A DNA stretch of 41,055 nucleotides from Paenibacillus sp. Soil787 (GTDB taxonomy: Bacteria; Bacillota; Bacilli; Paenibacillales; NBRC-103111): NCBI RefSeq assembly GCF_001429545.1, contig NZ_LMSP01000020.1, positions 1-41,055 of the forward strand. The letters run 5' to 3'. A model generated the notes under the pieces. It was given only the letters and a program-made list of their open reading frames with translations, did no database searches and had not been told where the DNA came from. This document shows, piece by piece, positions 33,174 through 40,882 of the stretch (within the stretch, counting starts at the first letter, position 1; each line of letters opens with the position of its first letter). The position numbers and the translations under genes are program-made.

Positions 33174-34295
33174 TTAAATTTCTTTAGGTATCACTGAGTA
33201 TCTCATTATGGAATTAAGAATTGAATCAAGCACAGCTATATTACTGATTCCATGTTCCGGTGAATCTGATTTTTTAATGTATGCCACCGACGGATTCAAA
33301 TCGCTTTTGTTGCCAGAATAATAGTAAGCAAAATTCGTGAAATATAATGCGTTAAAGGGGTCGGGCATAGGTGATTGCTTACTTTTATAGTTAGAGTAAA
33401 TTTGATCAATATCATTTTCCCAAGTTTTTTCTGGTTCTACCTCTATATTCTGTAGATCCACATCTTTTGAAGGAAGATTCATATCGATGAAAATGATAAA
33501 TGGAATTCCTACTGGCTTTTGCATTCTTGCTTTTCTGAACAAGTGCATTATATTGCCCTTAAAATCAGTCTCCTCATCAAATACTCCCTCTTCATGCAGT
33601 ACTCCTTTTCTTCGTTTACTTTTGGCTTCAACACCAATTTGCTGTCCTGATTCTCTATGTGTAGCGATAAACTCACAATGGGTTTCGCTTTTGTTTTTAT
33701 CATCCAAGAATTCAATGTCAAATCCTGCTCTAGCCATTATTGCTGCGACAGTTACCTCGTACCGCGCTCCTTGAAATTCGTGTGTGTCTTTCAATCTCTC
33801 AATAAAAAAATCTGGCAAACGATTTACAGTCTGAAGGCAGAACAAATCAAAAGCGTGTTGCAAGAGGGATTGAACTTCACCTGTAGTGTTACCGAAATAA
33901 ATTTTGCCATGTTCTGTTTCAAAAAAATGTTCGGAGTTAATCATTCCCCAATCGCAGAATGCCACCCACCATTTAAACGTAACATGACGCTTTTCTGGTT
34001 GAATCGTCACCTGAAGTTCATGAAAATCTTTACCATAGGTCATTCTATAAGCTATTAAAATTAAAAATTCATGGAATGTTTCAAGTAGCGGTCGAAAGTA
34101 GAGAGTGTTCCATATTGCACGTATCTTTTGGCCTTGATATTCAGTGCTGGGTACGAAATTCAAGAAGGGTTCAGGATTATGGGGAATTGGTATGGCATTT
34201 AAGGGAATATAATTTTCTTTATGTAAGCAACAGTTTTTATATTTTTTCCCACTTCCGCAAATACAAGGCTCGTTTCTTTTATGTCCATTGCCCAT
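33174..34295 (-). CDS. SEC-C motif protein with PD-(D/E)XK-like nuclease core
   Basis: A 373-residue protein. A SEC-C zinc motif is at the very N-terminus (RNEPCICGSGKKYKNCC; Cys11, 13, 22 and 23). A middle region has the pattern of a PD-(D/E)XK fold: YEVTVAAIMARAGFDIEFLD (Glu180), HCEFIATHRES (Glu208 where Asp is usual) and IGVEAKSKRRKG (Glu223-x-Lys225). An ATG 15 nt upstream lacks an SD and itself encodes the GGAGG, so the ATG at 34295 is used. SEC-C motifs fused to nuclease-like domains recur in defence islands; with the HEPN gene downstream it may form a two-gene effector operon. The nuclease assignment rests on the motif only. Confidence 0.65.
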   Translation of the reverse strand: MGNGHKRNEPCICGSGKKYKNCCLHKENYIPLNAIPIPHNPEPFLNFVPSTEYQGQKIRAIWNTLYFRPLLETFHEFLILIAYRMTYGKDFHELQVTIQPEKRHVTFKWWVAFCDWGMINSEHFFETEHGKIYFGNTTGEVQSLLQHAFDLFCLQTVNRLPDFFIERLKDTHEFQGARYEVTVAAIMARAGFDIEFLDDKNKSETHCEFIATHRESGQQIGVEAKSKRRKGVLHEEGVFDEETDFKGNIMHLFRKARMQKPVGIPFIIFIDMNLPSKDVDLQNIEVEPEKTWENDIDQIYSNYKSKQSPMPDPFNALYFTNFAYYYSGNKSDLNPSVAYIKKSDSPEHGISNIAVLDSILNSIMRYSVIPKEI

Positions 34296-34377
34296 AAGTT
34301 CCTCCAACATGGTATCAAATAAATGCTCTTAATCTTATTATAATGGAATTTCTTGGGGTTTGTCCGCTCTTAGTAAT

Positions 34378-34430
34378 CTACCCGTTAATAAAACAGGCTG
34401 CCGAATATCGGCAGCTTGAACTTAATGCCC
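34378..34430 (+). repeat. Intergenic repeat copy 1 (short form)
   Basis: Left motif CTACCCGTTAATA (34378-34390), hairpin GCTGCCGA-ATA-TCGGCAGC (34397-34415), right motif TTGAACTTAATG (34416-34427). It shares the CCCGTTA...stem...CTTAATG order with the copies at 37211, 38006 and 39149. Confidence 0.55.
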
Positions 34431-34485
34431 TAATATTTACCTCATGTACAATCAATACTTTTTGGAACATCTCTGCACGTTATTG

Positions 34486-34771
34486 TCAGAAAAGAAATAA
34501 TGAAATTTGGGTCGATTCTTTGATGTTCTCACTCTTACCTAAAGTAATCAAAGTACCAATTGCCACAGCGCTAGTACGTCCTTTTCCACCACCGCAATGG
34601 AATCCAACATTTTTAACGCTCTTATACGCCTCTACAACGTGATTTATAGCTTGTTGGTATGAAGACTTCTGCAATGTCACCAAACGGCCTCTGAAGCCAT
34701 TCTACGCCATCTGTAGGATAGGCACACTCCGTAGCTTCACCACGCAAATCGACTAGAACCTCAACGTTCAT
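34486..34771 (-). pseudogene. Dual-specificity protein phosphatase, frameshifted and truncated
   Basis: The signature P-loop GFHCGGGKGRTSAVAIGTL (Cys-x5-Arg) and the preceding SSYQQAINHVVEAYKSVKNV are read in one frame (34683-34486). The expected upstream part is in another frame from 34771: MNVEVLVDLRGEATECAYPT, then DGVEWLQRPFGD. The frames part near 34665-34680, so at least one indel is present. The first about 25 residues of the family and the C-terminal helices after NIKES are also missing. It is thus a dead gene; intact homologues are small cytosolic phosphatases of about 150 residues. Confidence 0.7.
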
Positions 34772-34798
34772 TGACCGAAATGAGCATTATTGAATATT

Positions 34799-35179
34799 CT
34801 ACGGATCAATCCTCTCTGCTTCTGTCCATTCTTTACTTAGTTCCGCCTTAAGAACATCTTGAAATCTGATCCAATCCCAATCCTCTAACCCGCTGAACGG
34901 ATCAATGGTATCCAAACGAAATTCTCCATGCTTACTGCGCGTCACTACACCCGAAACAGTACGCGACTGATATTTGTCATATATGGTGAGTTGTACAACT
35001 CTTTTGTAAATTTGGGATTGGCTAAGTGTATTAGAAATGAAATGAATTTCTTGCTCATCGAGTACTTGCCGCTGAATGTTTTGCTTTTCTTCCTTAACTC
35101 TGATTGCGGACTCTTTATGTTGAGGAAGCAGCATCCGACTTGATTCCCATAGACCGTTCATTTCTAGTTTCTTGCTCAT
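34799..35179 (-). CDS. YolD-like family protein
   Basis: A 126-residue protein of the YolD family, known from B. subtilis SPbeta and often beside UvrX/UmuC-type polymerases. Recognisable parts: MNGLWESSRMLLPQHKE near the N-terminus, YKRVVQLTIYDKYQSRTVSG, and RLDTIDPFSGLEDWDWIRFQ. Biochemical function is unknown; a role linked to translesion DNA polymerase has been suggested for the family. Its ATG overlaps the stop of the upstream small gene (ATGA) and has GGGGGG eight bases before it. No polymerase gene is in the window. Confidence 0.85.
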   Translation of the reverse strand: MSKKLEMNGLWESSRMLLPQHKESAIRVKEEKQNIQRQVLDEQEIHFISNTLSQSQIYKRVVQLTIYDKYQSRTVSGVVTRSKHGEFRLDTIDPFSGLEDWDWIRFQDVLKAELSKEWTEAERIDP

Positions 35180-35424
35180 CTATAATGCCCCCCAATTTTA
35201 CCAGCCCTGTCCGTTGCCAATCCTGCTCCAAATACGGCTTTCAAGAAATCTTCGTAGAGTTCAAAAGTAGTTGCCCAATTAGAGATATACTCAAATGGTG
35301 GGAAACCTGGATTATTATCTGATATATCCTTTCGTTGTCTTATCAAATCGCAAATTTGCTCATCAATATTACTAATTCGTTTATCATAATGGTCCGTTGG
35401 ACGTTCAAATGGCATCCGTTTCAT
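35176..35424 (-). CDS. Small protein with chorismate-mutase-like helix, probably C-terminally truncated
   Basis: An 82-residue product. The section DKRISNIDEQICDLIRQRKD resembles the first helix of AroQ chorismate mutases, followed by NNPGFPPFEYISNWATTFEL. From memory of Bacillota homologues this family runs about 90 residues longer, so the tail AGLATDRAGKIGGHYR may be the product of a deletion or frameshift. The first in-frame ATG (35439) contains the SD AGGAGG; the ATG at 35424 is six bases after it. The stop overlaps the yolD-like start, so the two are coupled. The fold match is to a helix only; enzyme activity is not claimed. Confidence 0.55.
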   Translation of the reverse strand: MKRMPFERPTDHYDKRISNIDEQICDLIRQRKDISDNNPGFPPFEYISNWATTFELYEDFLKAVFGAGLATDRAGKIGGHYR

Positions 35425-35507
35425 CATTGTCCTCCTCATTGCAACTCATTTACTACAATATGTCTATCTAAACATTAACATATAATGGATATCCAGTAAA
35501 AAATATT

Positions 35508-35562
35508 CCCCCCGTTAATATAGTCGTTAATTGAGAAAGCTGCCGTCATATGCTAAATGACA
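35508..35562 (+). repeat. Intergenic repeat copy 2 (degenerate)
   Basis: CCCCCGTTAATATAG, then GTTAATTGAGAAAGCTGCC and GTCAT-ATGCTAA-ATGAC (35545-35561) show the CCCGTTA and GCTGCC elements of the family but no right-hand motif. Confidence 0.35.
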
Positions 35563-35635
35563 ATTGAATTTTTTTGTAACTTTTACGATGGCTTATTCGA
35601 CTATATAATTAGAAAACCTGATAGGAGGTAATGTA

Positions 35636-36210
35636 TTGGAGGAGACAAAGAATATTGAATACATAATTCCAAACATTAATGGCGAAAACCAATTGGAGTC
35701 CACCATTCAACTCATCTATGAGCAATATCATAAAGAAGTGTACCAATTTCTAATTTGTTTCATTGGGATCGTAACGATGCCGAAGATTTGACCCATGAAG
35801 TGTTTATTCGGATTTTAAAATCATTGTCCAAATTCAATAAAACATCAGGACTAAAAACATGGATACTTTCAATTGCAAAACATGTTGCTATCGACCATTA
35901 TCGAAGGAAAAAGTTTTATTCTTTATTCACAGATGCTTTTTTCTTGAAATTAACTTCGAAAGATGATTCACCAATTGAGCAATTAGAAACTAAGGAAACG
36001 AAATTGCTCTTATGGGGTGCAATTTCAAAGTTGAAACCAAATTATAGAGCTGTTTTAATTCTTCGTGGTATCAATGAACTTTCGATTAAAGAAACAGCCG
36101 AAATTTTGGAGTGTAGCGAATCAAAAGTTAAAGTCAATTACCACCGTTCAATGGGGATGCTTGAGAAAACATTATCTTCTTTAATGGAAAGGAGTACCGG
36201 ATATGAGTGA
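35636..36210 (+). pseudogene. ECF-type sigma factor with a one-base frameshift
   Basis: The gene starts at TTG 35636, seven bases after a perfect AGGAGG, and reads into sigma region 2 (TIQLIYEQYHKEVYQFLICF), then shifts frame and stops at 35789. The continuation is intact in the frame one base back: HWDRNDAEDLTHEVFIRILK (region 2.2-2.4), KTWILSIAKHVAIDHYRRKK and region 4 (LRGINELSIKETAEILECSE and SKVKVNYHRSMGML). Restoring a single T in the GTTTC run at about 35757-35761 would join both parts into a normal protein of about 190 residues. It overlaps the SpoIIP-domain gene by 8 nt. It could be a true mutation or a sequencing error; an internal TTG at 35755 has no SD. Confidence 0.8.
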
Positions 36211-37126
36211 CCAAACTGAAAAAATCTTGAGGATGATTAAGAATTCACCGGAGATTTATCCAAGTGCTGATTTTATTCATGCCACAAAACGCGATTTAAT
36301 TGAAAGAGCTCTGAAATTACGTAAGAGACAGAAAACTATTAGAAGTTTCTATGCGGGATTCCTTTCATTGGCAGTTCTTATTACAGTTCTTTGGATTACT
36401 TCATTTGGAGGGAAAGAGGGGATTTTAAATTCAGTCGATGCGGGGTATAGATTGTTTTCCTCCTTAGCTGTAGACAAACCAGAAGTACAGAAACCCCTAT
36501 TACAAAATCCTGAAGTTTTTATATACCATAGTCATTACGAAGAATCATTTCTACCTGATATGTTAAAAACACCAGGAACTGTTATACCACCCAATCAACA
36601 AGCTTATTCAAAAGATATAAATATAACACTTGTGGGAAAACACTTGGCAGTAAAATTAAACGAATTAGGCGTTAGAACCCTTGCTGATAATACTGATTAC
36701 GAAGAGGAAGAAAAACAAAAGTTCGAATTTTCTAGGTCTTACGACTATTCAAAAGAAACAGTAAGCAAAAATTTGCAGCAATACCCTGGAATTCACATGA
36801 TATTTGATATTCATAGGGATTCAGTACACCGAGAACAATCAACTGTTAAATGGAACAATCTTGATGTCGCATCAATCAAATTTATTGCAATTCCCTCTGA
36901 GAATATAACATTTGCAAAAAAAATCAATAATAAGTTTGAAGAATTGTATCCTGGTGTTTCAGAGGGAGTAGTTACATCCACTGAGACAAAAAATACTTAT
37001 AACCAGGAAATGCATCCCCATTCAATCCTGATTGAAATCGGTGGTCAAGAAAACAGCCTTGAGGAAGTGTATCGAACAACTGATATGTTGGCGGGTATTA
37101 TTAAAGATTTATTAAAGCAAGAATAA
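36203..37126 (+). CDS. Membrane SpoIIP-domain protein, possible anti-sigma factor
   Basis: A 307-residue protein: a cytoplasmic N-terminus (1-47, with MIKNSPEIYPSADFIHATKR and a very basic LRKRQKT), one TM helix (about 48-67) and an extracellular SpoIIP-type domain (about 100-300). Zinc or active-site motifs of that domain are present: VFIYHSHYEES (His109, His111), IFDIHRDSVHR (His204) and EMHPHSILIEIGGQENS (His273, Glu278). SpoIIP is a cell-wall amidase/endopeptidase needed for engulfment; true SpoIIP lacks such an N-terminus. Being coupled to an ECF sigma gene by an 8-nt overlap, this looks like a membrane anti-sigma factor whose outer part is a peptidoglycan hydrolase or sensor. A terminator follows at 37141. 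Confidence 0.8.
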   Translation: MSDQTEKILRMIKNSPEIYPSADFIHATKRDLIERALKLRKRQKTIRSFYAGFLSLAVLITVLWITSFGGKEGILNSVDAGYRLFSSLAVDKPEVQKPLLQNPEVFIYHSHYEESFLPDMLKTPGTVIPPNQQAYSKDINITLVGKHLAVKLNELGVRTLADNTDYEEEEKQKFEFSRSYDYSKETVSKNLQQYPGIHMIFDIHRDSVHREQSTVKWNNLDVASIKFIAIPSENITFAKKINNKFEELYPGVSEGVVTSTETKNTYNQEMHPHSILIEIGGQENSLEEVYRTTDMLAGIIKDLLKQE

Positions 37127-37140
37127 ACCCAAATTAATCG

Positions 37141-37162
37141 GGCTCCTAAAGAGGGGCCTTTT
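37141..37162 (+). terminator. Terminator of the sigma/SpoIIP operon
   Basis: GGCTCCT-AAAG-AGGGGCC pairs over seven bp (one G-U), followed by TTTT. Confidence 0.75.
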
Positions 37163-37210
37163 CCTATTAACATGGAGCATGCTCAAATTGTAAAGGATGA
37201 ATAACTATTG

Positions 37211-37310
37211 CGCTAAACTGCCCGTTCACTTAAATGAAAACAGGGAGCAGTTGCCGCGCAAACTGCTCCCTGTTTATTGTGCTATCGTTCCTACGTTAGC
37301 TTAGTCAGCT
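37211..37310 (+). repeat. Intergenic repeat copy 3 with strong terminator stem
   Basis: Left motif CTGCCCGTTCACTTAAATG (37218-37236); a 15-bp stem AAACAGGGAGCAGTT / AACTGCTCCCTGTTT (37238-37275) with A-run and T-rich flanks, able to terminate both the sigma/SpoIIP and the phosphatase transcripts; right motif GCTATCGTTCCTACGTTAGC (37281-37300) then TTAG. The stem is nearly identical to that at 40134. Confidence 0.7.
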
Positions 37311-37313
37311 TGA

Positions 37314-37895
37314 CTAGGATGATGTCCATAATCTCTCAACATTTATTAATTTGTTTTCTTTAAATTCAAGTTTATATACATCAGGTTTGCTTGTTTGCTT
37401 CCAAAATTCAAATCCGTAATTAGAATCAAAGTAATTTAATATTATCGTCATAATATTTCCATGTGTACCGATAACTATTTTCTTTCCATCATAGTCAGAC
37501 AGCAATTTTAATATTATTGGTATCGCTCGTTCTCGAGCTTGTCTTGTTGTCTCTCCATCAGGCATGCAATAATCAACGTCCGTAAATGATCTTTCGATTC
37601 CAAGTATTAGCTGTTCTTCAGATGTTGGGTATTTCAAGCTCGCAATCGGTCTTTCAATAAGCTCTTCGAATTGAACAATCTCTTTTTGTAACAGCTCTGC
37701 CAGAGGAGTAACCGTTTCTTTTGCTCGATTATACGAACTAGAAACTATAACATCTATTTTTTCATCACCTAACAACTCAGCTACTCTTTTTGAGTCTAAT
37801 TTTCCTTGTTCGGAGAGACTTGCTCCTCCTGCTAATTCAAGTTCCAGTGAAAATGGAGCTATACCATGACGAACAAAATAAATGTGAGTTGACAT
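37314..37895 (-). CDS. Histidine phosphatase (phosphoglycerate-mutase-like) family protein
   Basis: A 193-residue member of the branch-1 histidine phosphatase superfamily. The phospho-acceptor motif THIYFVRHGIAPF is at the N-terminus (RHG; His10), SSSYNRAKETVTPLAELL follows, and the second catalytic His is in IVIGTHGNIMTIIL. The frame is open 39 nt upstream, but ATG 37895 has AGGAG eight bases before it. Family members dephosphorylate sugars, nucleotides or cofactor precursors (GpmB, CobC, PhoE); nothing nearby narrows this down. It stands alone between two intergenic repeats. Confidence 0.88.
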   Translation of the reverse strand: MSTHIYFVRHGIAPFSLELELAGGASLSEQGKLDSKRVAELLGDEKIDVIVSSSYNRAKETVTPLAELLQKEIVQFEELIERPIASLKYPTSEEQLILGIERSFTDVDYCMPDGETTRQARERAIPIILKLLSDYDGKKIVIGTHGNIMTIILNYFDSNYGFEFWKQTSKPDVYKLEFKENKLINVERLWTSS

Positions 37896-38005
37896 AAATT
37901 CTCCTATCAATCGTCTTTTACCACATAATACCATGTAACAAGTTTATTTTGAGCAATACTGACCTTTATCTTAATAAAAAAGTAAAAAGATGCATCCGCA
38001 GTATA

Positions 38006-38095
38006 CTGCCCAATAGCTTAACGAGGCTGCCCGATTCGTTCCGTGGCAGCCCCATTTGTTGTTTAATAAGTTCTTGTTTCCGTTAGCGTAATAGC
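38006..38095 (+). repeat. Intergenic repeat copy 4
   Basis: Left motif CTGCCCAATAGCTTAACG (38006-38023), stem GGCTGCC (38025-38031) / GGCAGCC (38045-38051), right motif TTTCCGTTAGCGTAATAG (38077-38094). Confidence 0.65.
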
Positions 38096-38152
38096 CTACC
38101 TGAGAATTTTACTAATGCAATCCGTTATTCACAAACCATTCACAAACCCAGT

Positions 38153-39067
38153 TTAATCTGCAAGAGCGCGCATTATCGTCGTCTTTGCTTCCGCGGCCAC
38201 CGTTTCATCCCTGTCATCAACTGCTTGCATCAAAATTAGAATTGGAATATATACGGCTATTAAACGTGCCAGTATTTTCGTCTCTTCTTCAACGCCCCCG
38301 TATTGTTCGAAAAAATCCGAACGAGCATGCGGTGGCAAGAAGCTGTATCCAATACTGAGGTCGCAGGCAGGATGGCCGATATTCATGTCTCCCCAGTCAA
38401 TAATCCCGGAAACCAGCCCTTTTTCATCCACCAAGATATTTTTAAAATGAAGATCGCCATGAAGGAAAACATGCTTTGACTCGACTCGCTCAATGGTAAG
38501 CCGCTCTAAATAATCCTTGATTGTACGTTGCTCTTTCTCATTCAAATGCGTGGCAAGATTGGACATAAAAGAGTGCATTTTCCGCTTACGCTGCGAAATA
38601 TCGGTAAGATTACGGTGGTCATGCTGAATCCCATATTCTTGCGCCTTCTGTACGGGGAAGGAGTGAAGCTTCCTTAAAAAATGTGCGAGTGCTTTCACCG
38701 ATAACACGCGCTGCCCATCAGCCAATCCCATAGGAAACTTACCATTTATATAGGGATAACCAAGGAATGGCGCAGGATAGTCGCTGCCCCCTACCCCGAA
38801 AAACAGCGGCTTAGAGTAAGGAATAGGAATATACTCCTCAAGATGCGGCAATATCTTCCCTTCGATGTATAATGATTTGATTGCCACTTTTCTTCTGGGA
38901 AAACGAAATACATATTTGTCTCCAACAAGAAAAACGGTATTGTCCCAGCCGTAACCCAGCTTTTTGACGGTTTTGGATGCTAGCTGCGGAAACTGGCTAC
39001 TTATTATTTCCGAGGCGACCTTCTCTGTAATGTCCCATTCTGCATCCCACATATTCGAGCTTTCCAT
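38153..39067 (-). CDS. APH-family (aminoglycoside/macrolide-type) phosphotransferase
   Basis: A 304-residue small-molecule kinase: N-lobe with KLGYGWDNTVFLVGDKYVFR (nucleotide loop and Lys strand), linker AHFLRKLHSFPV, catalytic loop VFLHGDLHFKNILVDE (HGDxxxxN) and metal loop GIIDWGDMNIGHPACDLS. It is full length and intact, in contrast to the broken kinase at 10215. Relatives include APH(2'') and Mph macrolide kinases, but many APH-fold proteins act on other small molecules, so resistance is only a possibility. GGGAGG lies ten bases before the ATG. It stands alone between repeat copies. Confidence 0.87.
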   Translation of the reverse strand: MESSNMWDAEWDITEKVASEIISSQFPQLASKTVKKLGYGWDNTVFLVGDKYVFRFPRRKVAIKSLYIEGKILPHLEEYIPIPYSKPLFFGVGGSDYPAPFLGYPYINGKFPMGLADGQRVLSVKALAHFLRKLHSFPVQKAQEYGIQHDHRNLTDISQRKRKMHSFMSNLATHLNEKEQRTIKDYLERLTIERVESKHVFLHGDLHFKNILVDEKGLVSGIIDWGDMNIGHPACDLSIGYSFLPPHARSDFFEQYGGVEEETKILARLIAVYIPILILMQAVDDRDETVAAEAKTTIMRALAD

Positions 39068-39148
39068 ATTCCCTACTCCTCCCTGAGACGCAGTTTGTGA
39101 TTTCGCTTAGTGTACGATGCTAACGTATTCGTGAAGTTGATAAAACTT

Positions 39149-39239
39149 CCTGCCCAATAGCTTAATGAGGCTGCCGATCAATTTCGCGGCAACCTCACTT
39201 TGTAGTTTGTTGAACTATCGTGTCCCGATAGCTTAATGG
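39149..39239 (+). repeat. Intergenic repeat copy 5 (most complete)
   Basis: Left motif CTGCCCAATAGCTTAATG (39150-39167), a stem GAGGCTGCCG / CGGCAACCTC (39167-39196, one G-U), then right motif TGTCCCGATAGCTTAATG (39221-39238). Left and right motifs are direct repeats of CCCRATAGCTTAATG. Confidence 0.7.
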
Positions 39240-39278
39240 CACTACAATATTGCTGTCCTAAAAATCACAGTATTTGTT

Positions 39279-40049
39279 TCATTCAAATAAAATTGAGGCA
39301 TCATGTGAATCAAGCATTTCAACCGCACATTGCTCAAGTAACGTAGTCATTTTACGATACAACGATCCACCTAAGCTTAACCGTCGAACTCCCAGTTCCT
39401 TTAACTTGTCGCAATCCGTAAGGTCAGGAAGTGCCATGACATTAAGCGGTGCAGACGTGGAGGAGGAAATCATTTTAATTTCTTCCTTATCCTTTAATCC
39501 GGGTACGAAGATCCCGGATGCACCACTCTCTACATAATGTTTTGATCGGGTCAGTGTCTCGTTGAGCGGATCTTGAAGATTGAGAAGATAGGGGTCAGTC
39601 CTTGCGTTAATAAAAAAGTCTCCGAAACCACTGTTATCTAGGGCGATTCTTATTTTGGCAAGAAGACCGCATTGTTCCGACAGTCGTTTCAGCCCCGCAG
39701 AAGCTTTCAACGAGTCCTCTATATTGATTCCAACACCTCCGAGATTCGCGACCTTCAAGACGTTGGTGACAATTGCCTCGTCGTTAGGTCCATAGCCGGA
39801 CTCAATATCAGCTGTGACGGGAATTTGTACATGATTAACAATTCGTTGAATCACGGCAAGCTGTAATTCGAAATCAATCGCTTCCCCGTCAGAATACCCC
39901 AAGCTAGCGGCTATCCCCCAGCTCGTTGTCCCGATTGCTTTGAAACCGGCCTTTTCAAGAACGTGTGCTGAGGGTAAATCCCATGCGTTCCCAAGCACCA
40001 ACAATTCATTCAATTCGTGTAGTCTTTGAAACTCTTTCATTCTGCTCAT
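39279..40049 (-). CDS. Isocitrate lyase / PEP mutase superfamily protein
   Basis: A 256-residue TIM-barrel protein of the ICL/PEPM family: LVLGNAWDLPSAHVLEKAGF and AIGTTSWGIAASLGY at the start, the Mg-binding PVTADIESGYG, then VGINIEDS, FFINARTDPY and SGIFVPGLKD. Length and motifs fit the widespread oxaloacetate-decarboxylase-like or carboxyvinyl-phosphonate-mutase-like subgroup rather than true isocitrate lyase (no KKCGH loop is visible). It probably forms or cleaves a C-C bond in a small oxoacid. GGAGG is eight bases before the ATG. Single gene between repeats. Confidence 0.87.
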   Translation of the reverse strand: MSRMKEFQRLHELNELLVLGNAWDLPSAHVLEKAGFKAIGTTSWGIAASLGYSDGEAIDFELQLAVIQRIVNHVQIPVTADIESGYGPNDEAIVTNVLKVANLGGVGINIEDSLKASAGLKRLSEQCGLLAKIRIALDNSGFGDFFINARTDPYLLNLQDPLNETLTRSKHYVESGASGIFVPGLKDKEEIKMISSSTSAPLNVMALPDLTDCDKLKELGVRRLSLGGSLYRKMTTLLEQCAVEMLDSHDASILFE

Positions 40050-40126
40050 ATTCTCTTCCTCCAGATATACATATTAGGACACCCAACACTAACAAGAATA
40101 ATACCACATATTGGAACTAAACTCCG

Positions 40127-40201
40127 TCAATGGAACAGGGAGCAGCTCCGCGGCGGGCTGCTCCCTGTTTTAGTTGCTATCGTTCTTACGTTAGTTTAAT
40201 G
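40127..40201 (+). repeat. Intergenic repeat copy 6 with terminator-like stem
   Basis: Stem AACAGGGAGCAG (40134-40145) / CTGCTCCCTGTT (40158-40169), the same sequence as in copy 3, then right motif GCTATCGTTCTTACGTTAG (40177-40195) followed by TTTAATG. The left motif is missing. It lies just after the stop of the secreted-protein gene on the minus strand. Confidence 0.65.
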
Positions 40202-40212
40202 ATGCGATGCCG

Positions 40213-40824
40213 TCACTTCCCAGAATAAGCAAACGTATGATCTGAAATATATATTCCTGATACACTCTTATTCGAATTATTAAAAAAGCCAAATGAGATT
40301 ACATAAATTCTTTCTTGGTTTGTCAATAGCCACAATGGGTCATTATTACTATTTGTTTTTAGGATTGTTCCATCAAGTTTGCCTTGATATGTTGCCGAGT
40401 AGCTTCCAAATAACTCTTCTACTTTAGTTTCACCATACCTGTCCATCACATCTTGCATAGTAGAAGTAAGACCTACTCCTCTATAAGTTTGATATCTATT
40501 ATCAATATTATCGCCTGCGAGTACCATTAAACCCGCAACTTTATCATCTCTATAATAAACCTTTAATCCATCATAATAGTAAATCTTCCTAAAATTGATT
40601 TCCTTCTCTTGACCAAGTAAATTTGTTACTTCCGTCTTGCTCATTCCAATTGAAATAATCTTGTTAGTCTTGGTATCATGTACTTTCAAATCCTCTAAAG
40701 TATATTCTCCTGGTTTGTATTTTAAGTTTTTATTTGAATCCGTTTGTTGAAAAGGTACACTACTTAAAATTAAAAAAAGTAGGACTAGGATATTAATTGA
40801 GTACAAATTGATTGATGTTTTCAT
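40213..40824 (-). CDS. Secreted or membrane-anchored protein of unknown function
   Basis: A 203-residue protein with an N-terminal hydrophobic segment (about 8-27, SINILVLLFLILSSVPF) acting as signal peptide or anchor; no lipobox Cys. After it, KIISIGMSKTEVTNLLGQEK recalls the two-helix start of SmpA/BamE-like or related small beta-proteins, followed by a repeat of similar shape (VGLTSTMQDVMDRYGETKVE). A GTG nine nt upstream touches the SD AAGGAA; ATG 40824 is eight bases after it. I do not recognise a named family; it is probably exported and works at the cell surface. Confidence 0.7.
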   Translation of the reverse strand: MKTSINLYSINILVLLFLILSSVPFQQTDSNKNLKYKPGEYTLEDLKVHDTKTNKIISIGMSKTEVTNLLGQEKEINFRKIYYYDGLKVYYRDDKVAGLMVLAGDNIDNRYQTYRGVGLTSTMQDVMDRYGETKVEELFGSYSATYQGKLDGTILKTNSNNDPLWLLTNQERIYVISFGFFNNSNKSVSGIYISDHTFAYSGK

Positions 40825-40882
40825 ATTTGTCACTTCCTTTCAAAAATGGTTTGGCGGTTTCGCATGAAATGATTCAACTATC

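Noticed and set aside
35631..35666. ATG 35631 as the sigma-factor start
   Set aside because: It is only 2 nt from the SD and runs into a stop after 11 codons; TTG 35636 reads into sigma region 2.
38153..39067. Calling the kinase a specific resistance enzyme
   Set aside because: The APH fold and motifs are clear but shared with many non-resistance kinases; no specific signature was visible.
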